Assembly (NCBI RefSeq): GCF_015244675.1
Contig: NZ_JABCQO010000003.1
Span: forward strand, 248,001 to 312,000
From: Gluconobacter cerevisiae
GTDB taxonomy: Bacteria; Pseudomonadota; Alphaproteobacteria; Acetobacterales; Acetobacteraceae
Reading direction: 5' to 3'
DNA length: 64,000 bases
The position numbers were made by a program, and so were the translations under genes. The stretch's first letter is position 1. Every line of letters begins with the position of its first letter. Shown here piece by piece: positions 12,289 through 21,964 of this stretch. The notes under the pieces are model-generated. The model searched no databases, was not told the DNA's origin, and saw nothing but the letters and a program-made list of their open reading frames with translations.

Positions 12289-14172
12289 ATGGACAATCGC
12301 GAACTGACCCTCCGGGGGATTATTCTCGGAGCCCTCATCACGGTCGTCTTTACGGCAGCAAACGTTTATCTAGGTCTGAAAATCGGCCTGACTTTCGGAT
12401 CGTCCATTCCAGCCACCATCATCTCGATGGCCGTCCTGCGCCTCATGGGCGGTGGGACTATGCTGGAAAACAACATGGTCCAGACGCAGGCTTCCGCTGC
12501 CGGAACTCTGTCCTGCGTATTTGCTGCACTCCCGGCCCTTATCATGGTCGGATACTGGCATGAATTCCCGTATGTCATCACGCTGCTGCTGACGATGGCG
12601 GGGGGCATGACGGGCGTTGTGTTCACCATCCCGCTGCGCCGGGCCCTCGTGAGTAACTCCAATCTGCCCTACCCCGAAGGCACAGCCTGTGCGGAAATCC
12701 TGCGCGCTTCCTCCCCGGAAGGTGATGCCCGGAGCCTCAGATCCCTCACCCTCGGCACTCTTGTCTCGGGGGCTGTGGCGTTTGCCACATCCGGACTACG
12801 TCTGCTGTCAGATGGATTTTCTGCCGCCACCGTCGTCGGCTCATCCGCGTTCCGTCTGAACGGGAGTTTTTCGCTGGCCCTGCTGGGTACCGGCTATCTG
12901 GTCGGCATCGGCGGCGGCATTGCGATGCTGCTCGGCGTGTTTCTTGCCTGGGGCGTCATGGTCCCGGTTCTGGGCCACCTTGCGCCTTCAGCCACACCGT
13001 TGGCCGAGGCTTCAGGCCTCTGGCTGCACAAGGTGCGTTTCATCGGCGCCGGAACCATTGCGGTGGCAGCGGTCTGGACGCTGCTGGCGCTCGCACGTCC
13101 TGTGGCGCAGGGACTGAAAGAAGCGCTTTCCGTCACTCATCTGGCAACCGGCGATGACAGCGACCGCGATCTGTCACCCAAGACGCTGATCGCTCTGTGT
13201 GCAGGACTTGCAATACTGCTCGCTGCGCTGTTCGGCTATTTCCTGTGGCCTGTCATGCCGCATGGCGGCGCTTTGGGAACACTAGTCGTTCTGGGGTTGA
13301 TCGCCTGTTTCGGGCTGGGTTTTCTGGTCGCCAGCGCCTGTGGTTATATGGCTGGCATCATCGGGTCGTCATCCTCTCCGATATCCGGAGTCGGAATTAT
13401 CGCCATCATCGCCATTTCGGTCGCCCTTTGGGGACTGGAAAGCGGCGGTATCCTGACGGTCGAGCAGCGTCCGATTGCCATTGCGTTCGGCCTGTTCGTC
13501 CTCTCCGCCATTACTGCCTCGGCTGCTGTTTCGAACGATAACCTTCAGGACCTCAAGACAGGCCAGCTCGTCGGCGCAGCACCTTGGAGGCAGGAAGTTG
13601 CGCTGCTTATCGGCTGTGCCGTTGGCGCAGTTGTCATCCCCTGGGTGCTACAGGTGTTGTATCAGGCCTATGGTTTCGTGGGTGCCATGCCACGTACGGA
13701 TATGGACCCTTCGCGTGCGCTTGCCGCGCCACAACCTGCACTAATGGCCGCCATTGCGACCGGTATCCTGACGCATCAGCTCGACTGGCTGATGCTGGAA
13801 ATCGGAGCTGCTCTGGGCGTGGTGCTGGTTGTTCTGGATATTGTGCTGCATCGACGCAGCCTTGCTCTTCCGCCTTTGGCCGTGGGGATGGGTATCTACC
13901 TCCCGGCAGATGTCTCCGTCACCATCGGGATTGGTGCGGGGCTTGGATGGCTTCTACGCCGCTTCCCGAGAGAACAGGGAACGATGATCGCCTCAGGCTT
14001 TATTGTCGGGGAAAGTCTGATCGGCGTGGCGCTCGCGACGATGGCAGGCGCTACGGGAAGCTCCGATACACTGGCGCTTCCCGTTCCGGCCTTGTGGAAT
14101 GCCGGATTAGGATGGGCTGTTTTCTGTGGTGTTCTGCTCTGGTTCGGACGCCGGGTCAGACATTCAGAATAA
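12289..14172 (+). CDS. OPT family oligopeptide transporter
   Basis: A 627-aa inner membrane protein with about 14-16 hydrophobic helices. The N-terminus [26 protein letters not shown] and the conserved [16 protein letters not shown] motif near residue 125 are characteristic of bacterial OPT transporters, thought to import oligopeptides or metal chelates by proton symport. The start MDNREL is preferred because the upstream GTG lies within a hairpin. The substrate is not deducible. It converges on the coiled-coil gene with a shared terminator. Confidence 0.9.
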   Translation: MDNRELTLRGIILGALITVVFTAANVYLGLKIGLTFGSSIPATIISMAVLRLMGGGTMLENNMVQTQASAAGTLSCVFAALPALIMVGYWHEFPYVITLLLTMAGGMTGVVFTIPLRRALVSNSNLPYPEGTACAEILRASSPEGDARSLRSLTLGTLVSGAVAFATSGLRLLSDGFSAATVVGSSAFRLNGSFSLALLGTGYLVGIGGGIAMLLGVFLAWGVMVPVLGHLAPSATPLAEASGLWLHKVRFIGAGTIAVAAVWTLLALARPVAQGLKEALSVTHLATGDDSDRDLSPKTLIALCAGLAILLAALFGYFLWPVMPHGGALGTLVVLGLIACFGLGFLVASACGYMAGIIGSSSSPISGVGIIAIIAISVALWGLESGGILTVEQRPIAIAFGLFVLSAITASAAVSNDNLQDLKTGQLVGAAPWRQEVALLIGCAVGAVVIPWVLQVLYQAYGFVGAMPRTDMDPSRALAAPQPALMAAIATGILTHQLDWLMLEIGAALGVVLVVLDIVLHRRSLALPPLAVGMGIYLPADVSVTIGIGAGLGWLLRRFPREQGTMIASGFIVGESLIGVALATMAGATGSSDTLALPVPALWNAGLGWAVFCGVLLWFGRRVRHSE

Positions 14173-14178
14173 ATGAAT

Positions 14179-14200
14179 AAAGGCCTGCGTTCAGGCCTTT
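14179..14200. terminator. Bidirectional terminator between OPT and coiled-coil genes
   Basis: AAAGGCCTG and CAGGCCTTT arms around a short loop, 7 bp after the OPT stop and overlapping the last codons of the convergent minus-strand gene. A/T flanks on both sides would serve both directions. Confidence 0.75.
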
Positions 14201-14748
14201 ACCCACCACTGCACAGGCTCCTGTTCGGACATTTCGGTCTTGACCATCTCCGGCGTTTCAGGAGCGACCTCCTTACGGGGACGCCCAACAGGACGCGGTG
14301 TACGGCGTGCCGCTTCAGCGGCCTGTTCTCGCGCCTGATGGAGGGACGCTTTTAACGTCTGGATCGTGTCCTGATTTTCCCGCAGCTCGCGGTTCAGTTC
14401 GCTGATCTGAATTTTCGCATGAGCTTCGCGCGTCTCAAACGCCTTGAGCTGGGTCCGAATTTCGGCAAGGCTCCGCTCGGCTTCTTCCCACCGACGCTGC
14501 TCACGCTTGACCGACTGACGCAGCCGCTCAACTTCTTCCTGATCGTCCTGAATAGGATTACGCGCCGCAATTCCACGACCGCCTTGATGTTCGACCACGA
14601 CCTGACCGTCTCGTACAAAGCGACGGCGACGTTCGGCAGTTGGCGGGACGGGGCGGGATTTGGGAGTACGGGAGGACGCCCCGGCACCCAGACGGGCAAG
14701 AGCCTGTCTCAGTTTGTCTTCTTCGTTAGCCTGATGCTCGTCCTGCAT
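14191..14748 (-). CDS. Coiled-coil protein with AT-hook-like motif, unknown function
   Basis: Start MQDEHQ at 14748 (185 aa) is chosen because the open frame upstream has no family-like sequence and GAAGAAT lies just before the ATG. Residues about 65-145 form a continuous charged coiled coil (EEVERLRQSVKREQRRWEEAE onward, trimmed here). Before it is a basic proline-rich segment, after it RPVGRPRKEVAPE, whose GRPRK core resembles an AT-hook binding the minor groove. It may bind DNA; no named family recognised. Confidence 0.7.
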   Translation of the reverse strand: MQDEHQANEEDKLRQALARLGAGASSRTPKSRPVPPTAERRRRFVRDGQVVVEHQGGRGIAARNPIQDDQEEVERLRQSVKREQRRWEEAERSLAEIRTQLKAFETREAHAKIQISELNRELRENQDTIQTLKASLHQAREQAAEAARRTPRPVGRPRKEVAPETPEMVKTEMSEQEPVQWWVKA

Positions 14749-14962
14749 TCTGTATTCTTCAACCAATATGATATTTATGGATTTTCCCCTGCAGAACAGG
14801 TCTGCCGAAAGGCAGAAAAGCTGACCGGATTTAAACCCGCTCAGCCGAAACATGTCCTGACAAGGATATGAAAAGTCGACTCGACTGGAAGAACCCCAGC
14901 GTTCTGACGAGGATTTTCTAGCACTTCACGCATATTCTGTCATCAGGGCAATAAGCGTTTAT

Positions 14963-15535
14963 TTATATTTTCTTCTCATGCCAACGCCCTGGCGACCAGA
15001 GAATATCCGTTTCACCATGATTGTTGGCGTGACGCGCAAGAACAAAGAAGTAATCGGACAATCTGTTTAAAAAACGAAGCCCATCTACCGGCCTCTGCTC
15101 CAGTAGCGCTACACGCCGCTCGGCCCGGCGCGCAACGGTTCTGGCAAGATGTGCCTGAGCTGCAACGGGACTGCCGCCCGGCAACACGAAGCTTCTGAGT
15201 TCCTGCTGGTAACGACGCAGACCCTCCAGCCGGTCTTCCAGCCATAGAATGGCTTCCGAAGGCAGACTAGGGGTGCGCTCAAGGTCCGGCAGGCACAGAT
15301 CGGCACCAAGATCGAACAGGCAGGACTGGATCTGACGGATTTCGTCTACAAGATCAGCCATCCGGGAGTCCTGCACCATGGAACAGCACAAAACTCCCAG
15401 TTGGGCATTCAGTTCATCAACAGTCCCCATCGCCTCGATCCGGTCTGAAGACTTGGGAACGCGTGTGCCGTCCCCAAGAGACGTCTCCCCCCCGTCTCCA
15501 CCCCGTGTCACGATCTTATCGATGCGGATCGTCAT
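14963..15535 (-). CDS. Cob(I)yrinic acid a,c-diamide adenosyltransferase, PduO type
   Basis: Transfers the adenosyl group from ATP to cob(I)alamin. The ATP-binding N-terminus TRGGDGGETSLGDGTRVPKSS, cited here in part, and DRIEAMGTVDELNAQLG are diagnostic of the PduO/MMAB family, as are the C-terminal RRAERRVALLE and LNRLSDYFFVLAR helices. The 190-aa length is normal. No B12 riboswitch is visible upstream. Confidence 0.93.
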   Translation of the reverse strand: MTIRIDKIVTRGGDGGETSLGDGTRVPKSSDRIEAMGTVDELNAQLGVLCCSMVQDSRMADLVDEIRQIQSCLFDLGADLCLPDLERTPSLPSEAILWLEDRLEGLRRYQQELRSFVLPGGSPVAAQAHLARTVARRAERRVALLEQRPVDGLRFLNRLSDYFFVLARHANNHGETDILWSPGRWHEKKI

Positions 15536-15561
15536 AACCTGTCCAACCCTCCACGCTGGTC

Positions 15562-16152
15562 TTAGTGGCTTCTTTTGTGCTTTGCGTGATGACCGATGCT
15601 GCGATCGCCCATCAGATCACGGGCGCGGGATGTATGATCCGTCAACATCTTGTCCGTGTCGGTAGCGAGCGTCTTGATGTCCGGCGTACCACCCGAAGCC
15701 TGAGCCGTCGCGATGGCCTTGCTCAGATCCGGTGTGCGGATGCTGACGATATCCCGCAGGAACATACGATCAAATGCAGCACCATAAAGATGGGAAAACG
15801 AATCGACATGATCCTGATCGGCCGCGTCAATCTTGGCGGCGACCGTCAGGTTGGCGTCGGAGGCGATCTTGGCGACGGCTTTCTGATTGGTCGTGTGATC
15901 ACCCTGAACGGTCGAGGCAAATGCCTTGACAACGTCACTGTTGCTATGGGTCACGGCGAGCGTTGCAATGGCGATCTGGGTCTGATCCATCTCATCGATC
16001 TGCTGGATGAAAGCCGCATCTGCCGTCGTCAGCTTGTAAGTCGAAGCGACGCTCGGCAGCGCGGGCGCAGGCGGGGCATCGGGGGCGTTACAGGCGGCAA
16101 GCCCGGCCAGAAGGCCCGCGGACAGACACAGACGGAGATACGAAACAGTCAT
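15562..16152 (-). CDS. DUF4142 lipoprotein
   Basis: A 196-aa protein with a signal peptide and lipobox LAAC (Cys20). The mature part is a four-helix DUF4142 domain (TADAAFIQQIDEMDQTQIAI, then FASTVQGDHTTNQKAV), a ferritin-like periplasmic family of unknown function. The start MTVSYLRL at 16152 is supported by AAGGAAG eight bases upstream. The tail ends in a His/Lys-rich HHAKHKRSH. Confidence 0.85.
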   Translation of the reverse strand: MTVSYLRLCLSAGLLAGLAACNAPDAPPAPALPSVASTYKLTTADAAFIQQIDEMDQTQIAIATLAVTHSNSDVVKAFASTVQGDHTTNQKAVAKIASDANLTVAAKIDAADQDHVDSFSHLYGAAFDRMFLRDIVSIRTPDLSKAIATAQASGGTPDIKTLATDTDKMLTDHTSRARDLMGDRSIGHHAKHKRSH

Positions 16153-16267
16153 CGAAGCTTCCTTTTTCAAACGCGCCTGCCCCGAAAAGACAGGCCGCGA
16201 CAGACTGACAATGCACTCATGACAGTCTCTCATTCGCTGTTCAGACAACACATGATACATTCACGGC

Positions 16268-16702
16268 ATGTCCGCAAACCCCATCCGCCCCGGCACGCCC
16301 GATCTGCTCCGAGGCAGTTTCATTTTCGCTGCCCTGTCCGCAGCATCGGGCGTCATGCTCGGGGCTTTGTCCGCCCACCTGCCGGACCGGCTGTTTGCCG
16401 TTCCGGGCGGCAGGGCCATGCTGCATTCCGCAGTGGAAATCCAGATGTGGCATGCACTTGGGCTCGGCCTTCTTTCTCTGAACGCCGCACGCCTGTCGCC
16501 GCGGCTGATCCGCACGGCGTGTCTATGCATGGCGATCGGCATTGTTCTGTTCTGCGTGCCCGTCACCCTGCTGGCGTTGTTTGACCTGAAGCTGGGTCCG
16601 GTATCAGTCGGACGGATCGCGCCTTATGGCGGGACGATGCTCATGATTGCGTGGTGTCTGGCAGCCATTTCGGCCCTGAAAGTCAGGCCCGGTTTTTTCT
16701 GA
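16268..16702 (+). CDS. DUF423 family small membrane protein
   Basis: A 144-aa protein with four hydrophobic helices. The first half reads FIFAALSAASGVMLGALSAH followed by MLHSAVEIQMWHALGLGLL, and the last helix begins APYGGTMLMIAWCLAA, the typical DUF423 (YgdD-like) pattern. Function unknown. Its end overlaps the convergent neighbour by 20 bp. Confidence 0.85.
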   Translation: MSANPIRPGTPDLLRGSFIFAALSAASGVMLGALSAHLPDRLFAVPGGRAMLHSAVEIQMWHALGLGLLSLNAARLSPRLIRTACLCMAIGIVLFCVPVTLLALFDLKLGPVSVGRIAPYGGTMLMIAWCLAAISALKVRPGFF

Positions 16703-17015
16703 GTTTCCGAAAGACCAGGAATCCGACGGACTGGACGACAAGCGCCAGCAGAAAACAGACAAGCATGATTCCGGTCAGGATCAGCTGTTCGCGTCCGACC
16801 CCTGAGTCGATATGAAACAGACTGTAAAGTTCCTGCCAGGCAGACGTTCCAGCTGTGTGCTGCGCAACTTTGATGGCTGGCTGCCAGAAACGGAAGACCG
16901 ACGCAAAGGCAAGCGTTAACCCTACGAGGATCGCAGTCCGGATCAGGGTTTCCATAACACTGACTTCACGCGGAGACGCGACTTGCGGGCGGGGTGGTGC
17001 TTTTTTCAAACGCAT
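16683..17015 (-). CDS. Small inner membrane protein, unknown function
   Basis: Starting at MRLKKAPPRP the product is 110 aa, with a basic proline-rich cytoplasmic N-terminus, one helix at TAILVGLTLAFASVFRFW and a second at LILTGIMLVCFLLALVVQ, and a basic C-terminus (FRKLRKNRA). No family recognised; the hydrophobic pattern and clean stop make it a likely real gene. Confidence 0.65.
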   Translation of the reverse strand: MRLKKAPPRPQVASPREVSVMETLIRTAILVGLTLAFASVFRFWQPAIKVAQHTAGTSAWQELYSLFHIDSGVGREQLILTGIMLVCFLLALVVQSVGFLVFRKLRKNRA

Positions 17016-17089
17016 GACCTTTCCTGAAAATTGGGCTTTAATCATCTGTTCCTGTCATTCTGCGTTATGGCATGCAGAGGACAACATCA

Positions 17090-17623
17090 ATGAAAGCCTT
17101 TTTCATGAACCGTTCCCTTCTTGCCGCCGGCCTTGGTCTGGCGCTGACTGCAACCCTTCCGGCACATGCCGCATCCACAACACCAGTAGTCCCCGCGCCA
17201 CAACTGACCGAAACATCCGCACCGCCCGTAGCAGCGCCCTATCCTGATACGTCCGTAGCGCACGAGCAGGTAGAACAGGCCTTCGCGCTCGCACAGAAGA
17301 CGCATCGCAAGGTTCTGCTCGATTTCGGCGGAAACTGGTGCCCGGACAGCAAAATGCTCAGCGGTATTTTTGCACTGCCCGACGCAGCGCGCTGGCTGGA
17401 CAGCCAGTTCGTGGTGGTACCGGTCAATGTCGGGCGCATCAACACCAATCTCGATCTGGCGGAACGCTATGGCGTGACCATCAAGGCCGTCCCGACCGTC
17501 ATCATCGTCACGCCTGAAGGTCATGCCCTGAACGGCGACGGCTCCAAGGCGCTTGGCAACGCTCGCAGCATGTCACCGCAGGCTGTTCTTGACCTCATTT
17601 CCGATTGGAACAAACGCGGATAA
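17090..17623 (+). CDS. Secreted thioredoxin-fold protein with CxxxK active-site remnant
   Basis: A thioredoxin-like protein with a signal peptide (MKAFFMNRSLLAAGLG to AHA). The fold is evident from VLLDFGGNWCPDSKMLSGIF, the FVVVPVNVG strand, and the cis-proline segment VKAVPTVIIVTPEG. The usual CxxC is CPDSK, so only one cysteine remains and a dithiol redox cycle is unlikely; related thioredoxin_7-type proteins share this pattern. The start at 17090 omits five residues of a longer frame and begins with a proper signal sequence. Confidence 0.8.
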   Translation: MKAFFMNRSLLAAGLGLALTATLPAHAASTTPVVPAPQLTETSAPPVAAPYPDTSVAHEQVEQAFALAQKTHRKVLLDFGGNWCPDSKMLSGIFALPDAARWLDSQFVVVPVNVGRINTNLDLAERYGVTIKAVPTVIIVTPEGHALNGDGSKALGNARSMSPQAVLDLISDWNKRG

Positions 17624-17630
17624 GTCCTTG

Positions 17631-17655
17631 AGGATCCGGCTTTTTCCCGGATCCT
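17631..17655. terminator. Bidirectional terminator between thioredoxin-like gene and pepF
   Basis: Nine-base arms AGGATCCGG and CCGGATCCT around CTTTTTC, between two convergent stop codons (17623 and 17666). Confidence 0.75.
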
Positions 17656-17665
17656 TACTATATCC

Positions 17666-19354
17666 TCAGAGCGCGAGCACCTGCTCGGCTTCATGGACGA
17701 CTTCCGCCAGAACATCTGCTTCAAACGGAGAAGTCAGTCCCGCTTCGGACACGAGTTGCGCGAACGGTTTCGACCCACCTTCGGCGCAGAGCCTGCGGTA
17801 GATTTCCAGCGTCCCTTCCCGATCCAGACGCGACCCCAGCCAGAGTTGCAGCGCACAGCACTGTGCCAGCGCATAGTCGATATAATAGAACGGCAGCCGG
17901 TAAATATGGAGCTGGGCCTGCCAACGGCCACCCTTTGCCGGATAGGCCAAGTCGCCCCAGTCACGCCACGGCATGTAGAGTTTTTCAAGCCGCTGCCATG
18001 TCTGGTGTCGTTCTTCCGGCGTCATGTCAGGATGGGCATAGATCTCGTGCTGGAAGTGATCCACACACACGCCATAAGGAAAGAACGACAGCGCATCAAT
18101 CAGATGCATCCGCCGATAGCGTTCTGCCGCACCGTCCTCGACCAGTTCCCCAATCTGCGGCCAGCTCAGGAACTCAAGGCCCATGGAATGAATTTCCGCG
18201 GCTTCCATGGTCGGCCAAAGCTGATCGATCCACGGCAGGTCACGGCTTTTCCAGTTCTGGAACGCATGGCCCATTTCATGGGTGAAAACGCCGATATCGT
18301 TATGGGTGCCATTGAAATTGGCGAAAATATACGGCGTTCCAACCGTTGGAAAAGACGTGCAAAACCCGCCCCCCGCCTTGCCGTCTCGGTTTTTCAGATC
18401 GAGATACCCAAGATCGCGCATCTGGACGTAAAAATCCGCCATTTCCCCCGAGGGGTCGAGGTCGCGAAACATGCTTTCAGCACGCGCCACCAGCAGGTCA
18501 TGATCACCAGCAGGCTCTGGATTGCCCTGAAGGTCGATCAGGGCTTCATCCCACGCCATCGCCTTGTCCCAGCCCATTTTCAGACGACGGCGCTCCATAA
18601 GCGCGCTGATCAGGGGCGTGACATACGCCAGAACCTTCTCGCGAAAGGCTGCGACCTGCTCAGGGCCATAATCCGTTCGACGCATCCGGCGATAACCGAG
18701 CTCGATATAGTTCTCAAAACCAAGAGTTTTCGCCATTCGGTCGCGCAGAGCGACCAGCTTGCCGTAAAGGGCATCCAGTTCAGCGCCGTTCTGGTCGAAA
18801 AAATCCCAGCGCGCCTTTTCAGCTGCATGACGAACATCCCGATCCATACCCTGAAGGTAAGGCACCAGCCTCGACAGGTTCAGGGTCTTCCCATCGAAAG
18901 AAATTTTCGCGGCCGCCAGAAGGGCCGTGTATTCCCCTGAAAGACGCGCTTCCTCTTCCAGATCCGTACTGATGCGCGGATCGAACGTGGTCGTGTCAGC
19001 TTCCCAGAGCCGTACCACGTGAGGTGTTACGATGGCTTCAAGGCCATCGCGGTCAGGATCGGCCAACAGGCGCTTCTTGACCGTCACCTCATGATCAGTC
19101 GCGACCGGAGATAACCGATCCGCATAATCCCGATCCGCCTTGGCGGCCTCATCCTGCGTATTGCGCGAGAATTGAAGATGCACATGCGAGGCCCAGGATT
19201 CATACTCGCGCCGGACGGCATCAAAAGCCTCCAAGGCCTCGACGCGGTCCCCGGCATCAAGCAGCGATGCGATGGCATGGTAGCGCGCCTTGAGCGAGTT
19301 CTCGTCAGGCCGGGGGAAAGACAGTTCGGAAAAGGGAGGGATTGTCTTCGTCAT
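17666..19354 (-). CDS. pepF: M3 family oligoendopeptidase (PepF-like)
   Basis: A 562-aa cytoplasmic zinc peptidase. The HEMGHAFQNWKSRDLPW segment near residue 355 holds HExxH, and the third ligand Glu is in MEAAEIHSMGLEFL about 25 residues on, as in M3B oligoendopeptidases. The N-terminal helical part (DENSLKARYHAIASLLDAGD) and the C-terminal KPFAQLVSEAGL segment fit the PepF group. It is a single gene between converging and same-strand neighbours. Confidence 0.93.
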   Translation of the reverse strand: MTKTIPPFSELSFPRPDENSLKARYHAIASLLDAGDRVEALEAFDAVRREYESWASHVHLQFSRNTQDEAAKADRDYADRLSPVATDHEVTVKKRLLADPDRDGLEAIVTPHVVRLWEADTTTFDPRISTDLEEEARLSGEYTALLAAAKISFDGKTLNLSRLVPYLQGMDRDVRHAAEKARWDFFDQNGAELDALYGKLVALRDRMAKTLGFENYIELGYRRMRRTDYGPEQVAAFREKVLAYVTPLISALMERRRLKMGWDKAMAWDEALIDLQGNPEPAGDHDLLVARAESMFRDLDPSGEMADFYVQMRDLGYLDLKNRDGKAGGGFCTSFPTVGTPYIFANFNGTHNDIGVFTHEMGHAFQNWKSRDLPWIDQLWPTMEAAEIHSMGLEFLSWPQIGELVEDGAAERYRRMHLIDALSFFPYGVCVDHFQHEIYAHPDMTPEERHQTWQRLEKLYMPWRDWGDLAYPAKGGRWQAQLHIYRLPFYYIDYALAQCCALQLWLGSRLDREGTLEIYRRLCAEGGSKPFAQLVSEAGLTSPFEADVLAEVVHEAEQVLAL

Positions 19355-19408
19355 GCTTCAATTCTGACATTCCCCCGCTTCTGCGTCCATGCCCTGCCTC
19401 TGCCCCTA

Positions 19409-20620
19409 TCAGTCGGGCCTAATAGCGCTGACAAACTGGGTAATACGATGGCAGGCTTCTGCCAGCTGTTCATCAGACGCAGCAAAAGACAGCCGCAGAT
19501 AAGGACTGTATCCAAAGGCCGAACCCGGAACGGTCGCGACATGCGCTTCTTCGAGAAGAGCTTCCGCAAACGCCACATCCGTCTCCAGAAGACGCCCCTG
19601 CCCGGATGTGCTACCGATCAGGGCCGCGACACCCGGATAGGCATAAAACGCCCCTTCCGGCATGACGCAGGTCAGTCCAGGGACCTTCTGCAAGGCGTTG
19701 ACGACCAGTGCCCGGCGACGCTCATACGTCGCCAGCATGTGTGCAACTCCGTCGGCATCTCCATCAAGAGCCGCCACCGATCCGGCTTGTGCGAGCGTAC
19801 AAACACCCGACGTGGAATTGCCCTGCACCGCAACCATGGCCTGAATCAATGGCACCGGACCGCAGGCAAACCCGACGCGCCATCCCGTCATGGCGTAGGC
19901 TTTCGCCATACCGTTCACGATCAAAATCCGATCCGCAAGATCAGGCGCGACATTCAGCAGGGAGAGGTGTTTGCGGTCGTCGAACGTCAGATGTTCATAG
20001 ATCTCGTCGCTCATCACGAGAACATGCGGCGCCTGACGCAGCACATCTGCGATGGCTTCAAGATCCTGCCGCTCCAGAATGGCACCGGTCGGGTTGTTCG
20101 GGAAATTCAGAACCAGCCATTTCGTACGCGGCGTAATCGCCTCTCGTATGGCTTCCGGGTCCGGGCGAAAGCCGTCCTCTTCCCGGCAGCGGATTTCGAC
20201 CGGAACCCCACCCAGCATCCGGGTGATCAGTGGATAACTCACCCAGTACGGCGCAGGAATGATGACCTCGTCACCGGCTTCCAGCGACGCCATCAGCGCA
20301 TTGAAAATAATCTGCTTGCCGCCATTCGCAACCATGATCCGACTGGACGCAACGTCCAGATCGTTATCACGCCTGAACTTGCGAATGATGGCATCGATCA
20401 GCGGTTTCTGTCCGGGGATCGGTGGATAACCTGTATCCCCGGCCTTCGCGGCTGCATAGGCAGCTTCAATCGCCTCTGGCGGTGACGGAAAATCCGGCTG
20501 TCCCAGAGCGAGCGAAATGACATCCGCGCCCTGCGCCCTCAGTTCACGGGCGCGGGCAGCCATGGCGATCGTTGCAGGACGTGGCAGATCCGCAAGGCGT
20601 GATGCGACGGTAAAACTCAT
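19409..20620 (-). CDS. Aspartate-family aminotransferase (class I), second copy
   Basis: A 403-aa PLP enzyme. The PLP lysine lies in MAKAYAMTGWRVGFA, the N-terminus (DVISLALGQPDFPSPPEAIE) and the NFPNNPTGAIL motif are those of bacterial aspartate/aromatic aminotransferases (class Ib), and the C-terminal Arg is in YLRLSFAAS. The start ATG at 20620 overlaps the stop of the upstream paralogue (ATGA), so the two are translationally coupled. Exact amino donor unknown. Confidence 0.9.
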   Translation of the reverse strand: MSFTVASRLADLPRPATIAMAARARELRAQGADVISLALGQPDFPSPPEAIEAAYAAAKAGDTGYPPIPGQKPLIDAIIRKFRRDNDLDVASSRIMVANGGKQIIFNALMASLEAGDEVIIPAPYWVSYPLITRMLGGVPVEIRCREEDGFRPDPEAIREAITPRTKWLVLNFPNNPTGAILERQDLEAIADVLRQAPHVLVMSDEIYEHLTFDDRKHLSLLNVAPDLADRILIVNGMAKAYAMTGWRVGFACGPVPLIQAMVAVQGNSTSGVCTLAQAGSVAALDGDADGVAHMLATYERRRALVVNALQKVPGLTCVMPEGAFYAYPGVAALIGSTSGQGRLLETDVAFAEALLEEAHVATVPGSAFGYSPYLRLSFAASDEQLAEACHRITQFVSAIRPD

Positions 20621-21819
20621 GAAAGGCCCTGACAAAACTTCTGGATACGGGTGCAAGCTTCAATCAGCAGTTCCGTGCTGGTGGCATAGGAAATCCGGAA
20701 ATATCCCGGTGTAAGAAACGCCGTTCCATGCACGGCCGCAACGCCGGTTTCTTCCAGAAGAGCCGTTACAAAAGCCTCGTCACTATCAATCAAGCGACCA
20801 CCCTTGCTGGTTTTGCCCAGCACGCCAGCGATGGACGGAAAAGCATAGAACGCCCCTTCAGGGAGAGCGCAACTCAGGCCCGGAGCATCATTGAGCATCC
20901 CGATCACAAGATTGCGCCGCTCCTGATAGACCGCCACCATTTCCGAAATAAAATCCTGCGGGCCGGATACGGCTTCCTGCGCTGCTGCCTGCGCGATGGA
21001 ACAGGGATTGCTCGTGCTCTGCCCCTGCAGTTTGATGAGCTGTTTTGTAAGCTCCACTGGTGCTGCGGCAAATCCGATCCGCCAGCCTGTCATGGCATAG
21101 GCCTTGGACACACCATTCATAGTCACGGTCCGGGAGCGCAGACGCGGCTCGACCTGCACAACGGTCTTGGCAACAGCGCCATCATACAGGAGCTTGGCGT
21201 ACATATCGTCCGTCAGGATCCAGATATCCGGATAGTCCAGCAGGACCTCCGTCAATTCCTTCAGGGCTACCTCGTCATACGCTGCCCCTGTTGGATTGCA
21301 TGGCGAGTTGAGGCAAAGCCATTTCGTGCGAGGGGTGATGGCTGCACGAAGCTGTTCTGCCGTCAGGCGAAAACCATTTTCAGGGGCCGTCTGGATAATG
21401 ACAGGTGTTCCATCGGCCAGCGTTACGATGTCGGGATAAGACACCCAGGCGGGAGCTGGAATGATGACCTCATCGCCCGCATTCAGGGTCGAGACCATGA
21501 CATTGTAAATAACCTGCTTGCCACCCGTAGAAACGCAGATTTCCTCTGCCTTGTAATCCAGATCGAAATCAGCGTTCAGACGGGCCGCGACGGCCTTGCG
21601 CAGTTCGAGCGTGCCCGGAACATCCGTATATTTTGTCTTACCGGCCTCAATCGCCCGAATTGCCGCACGCTTGATGAAGTCGGGAGTATCAAAGTCCGGC
21701 TCACCCGCAGAAAGGCTAATGATATCACGGCCCTCTGCCTTCAGGGCACGGGCTTTCTGGGTCACGGCAATCGTCTGACTGGGGAGAATACGGTTCAGAC
21801 GGTCGGCAATAAAGGACAT
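20617..21819 (-). CDS. Aspartate aminotransferase, first copy
   Basis: A 400-aa PLP enzyme with the same architecture as its neighbour: IISLSAGEPDFDTPDFIK, LNSPCNPTGAAYD, the PLP lysine in VSKAYAMTGWRIGFA, and the carboxylate-binding Arg in YFRISYATS. It resembles alphaproteobacterial AspB/AatA more closely than the second copy does. The start MSFIADRL (21819) matches the family; an ATG 18 bp upstream is possible. Same-strand paralogue follows with a 4-bp overlap. Confidence 0.93.
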   Translation of the reverse strand: MSFIADRLNRILPSQTIAVTQKARALKAEGRDIISLSAGEPDFDTPDFIKRAAIRAIEAGKTKYTDVPGTLELRKAVAARLNADFDLDYKAEEICVSTGGKQVIYNVMVSTLNAGDEVIIPAPAWVSYPDIVTLADGTPVIIQTAPENGFRLTAEQLRAAITPRTKWLCLNSPCNPTGAAYDEVALKELTEVLLDYPDIWILTDDMYAKLLYDGAVAKTVVQVEPRLRSRTVTMNGVSKAYAMTGWRIGFAAAPVELTKQLIKLQGQSTSNPCSIAQAAAQEAVSGPQDFISEMVAVYQERRNLVIGMLNDAPGLSCALPEGAFYAFPSIAGVLGKTSKGGRLIDSDEAFVTALLEETGVAAVHGTAFLTPGYFRISYATSTELLIEACTRIQKFCQGLS

Positions 21820-21907
21820 GACAGGCTTCCGGATCATTTTGATGGAGCGATTCTAGGCACGTTCCATCAGTTTTGACCACAGGTAGCCGTGCTCCAATCA
21901 ACAAAAA

Positions 21908-21933
21908 AGGCGCCTTCCCCGAGGAAGGCGCCT
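21908..21933 (-). terminator. Strong terminator downstream of leuB
   Basis: Near-perfect stem with arms AGGCGCCTTCC and GGAAGGCGCCT around a 4-base loop. On the minus strand it is followed by TTTTTT. It lies 32 bp after the leuB stop and ends the long ffh-leuB transcript. Confidence 0.92.
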
Positions 21934-21964
21934 AAATCTTTGCCGGACAAACCCTATACCAAGG

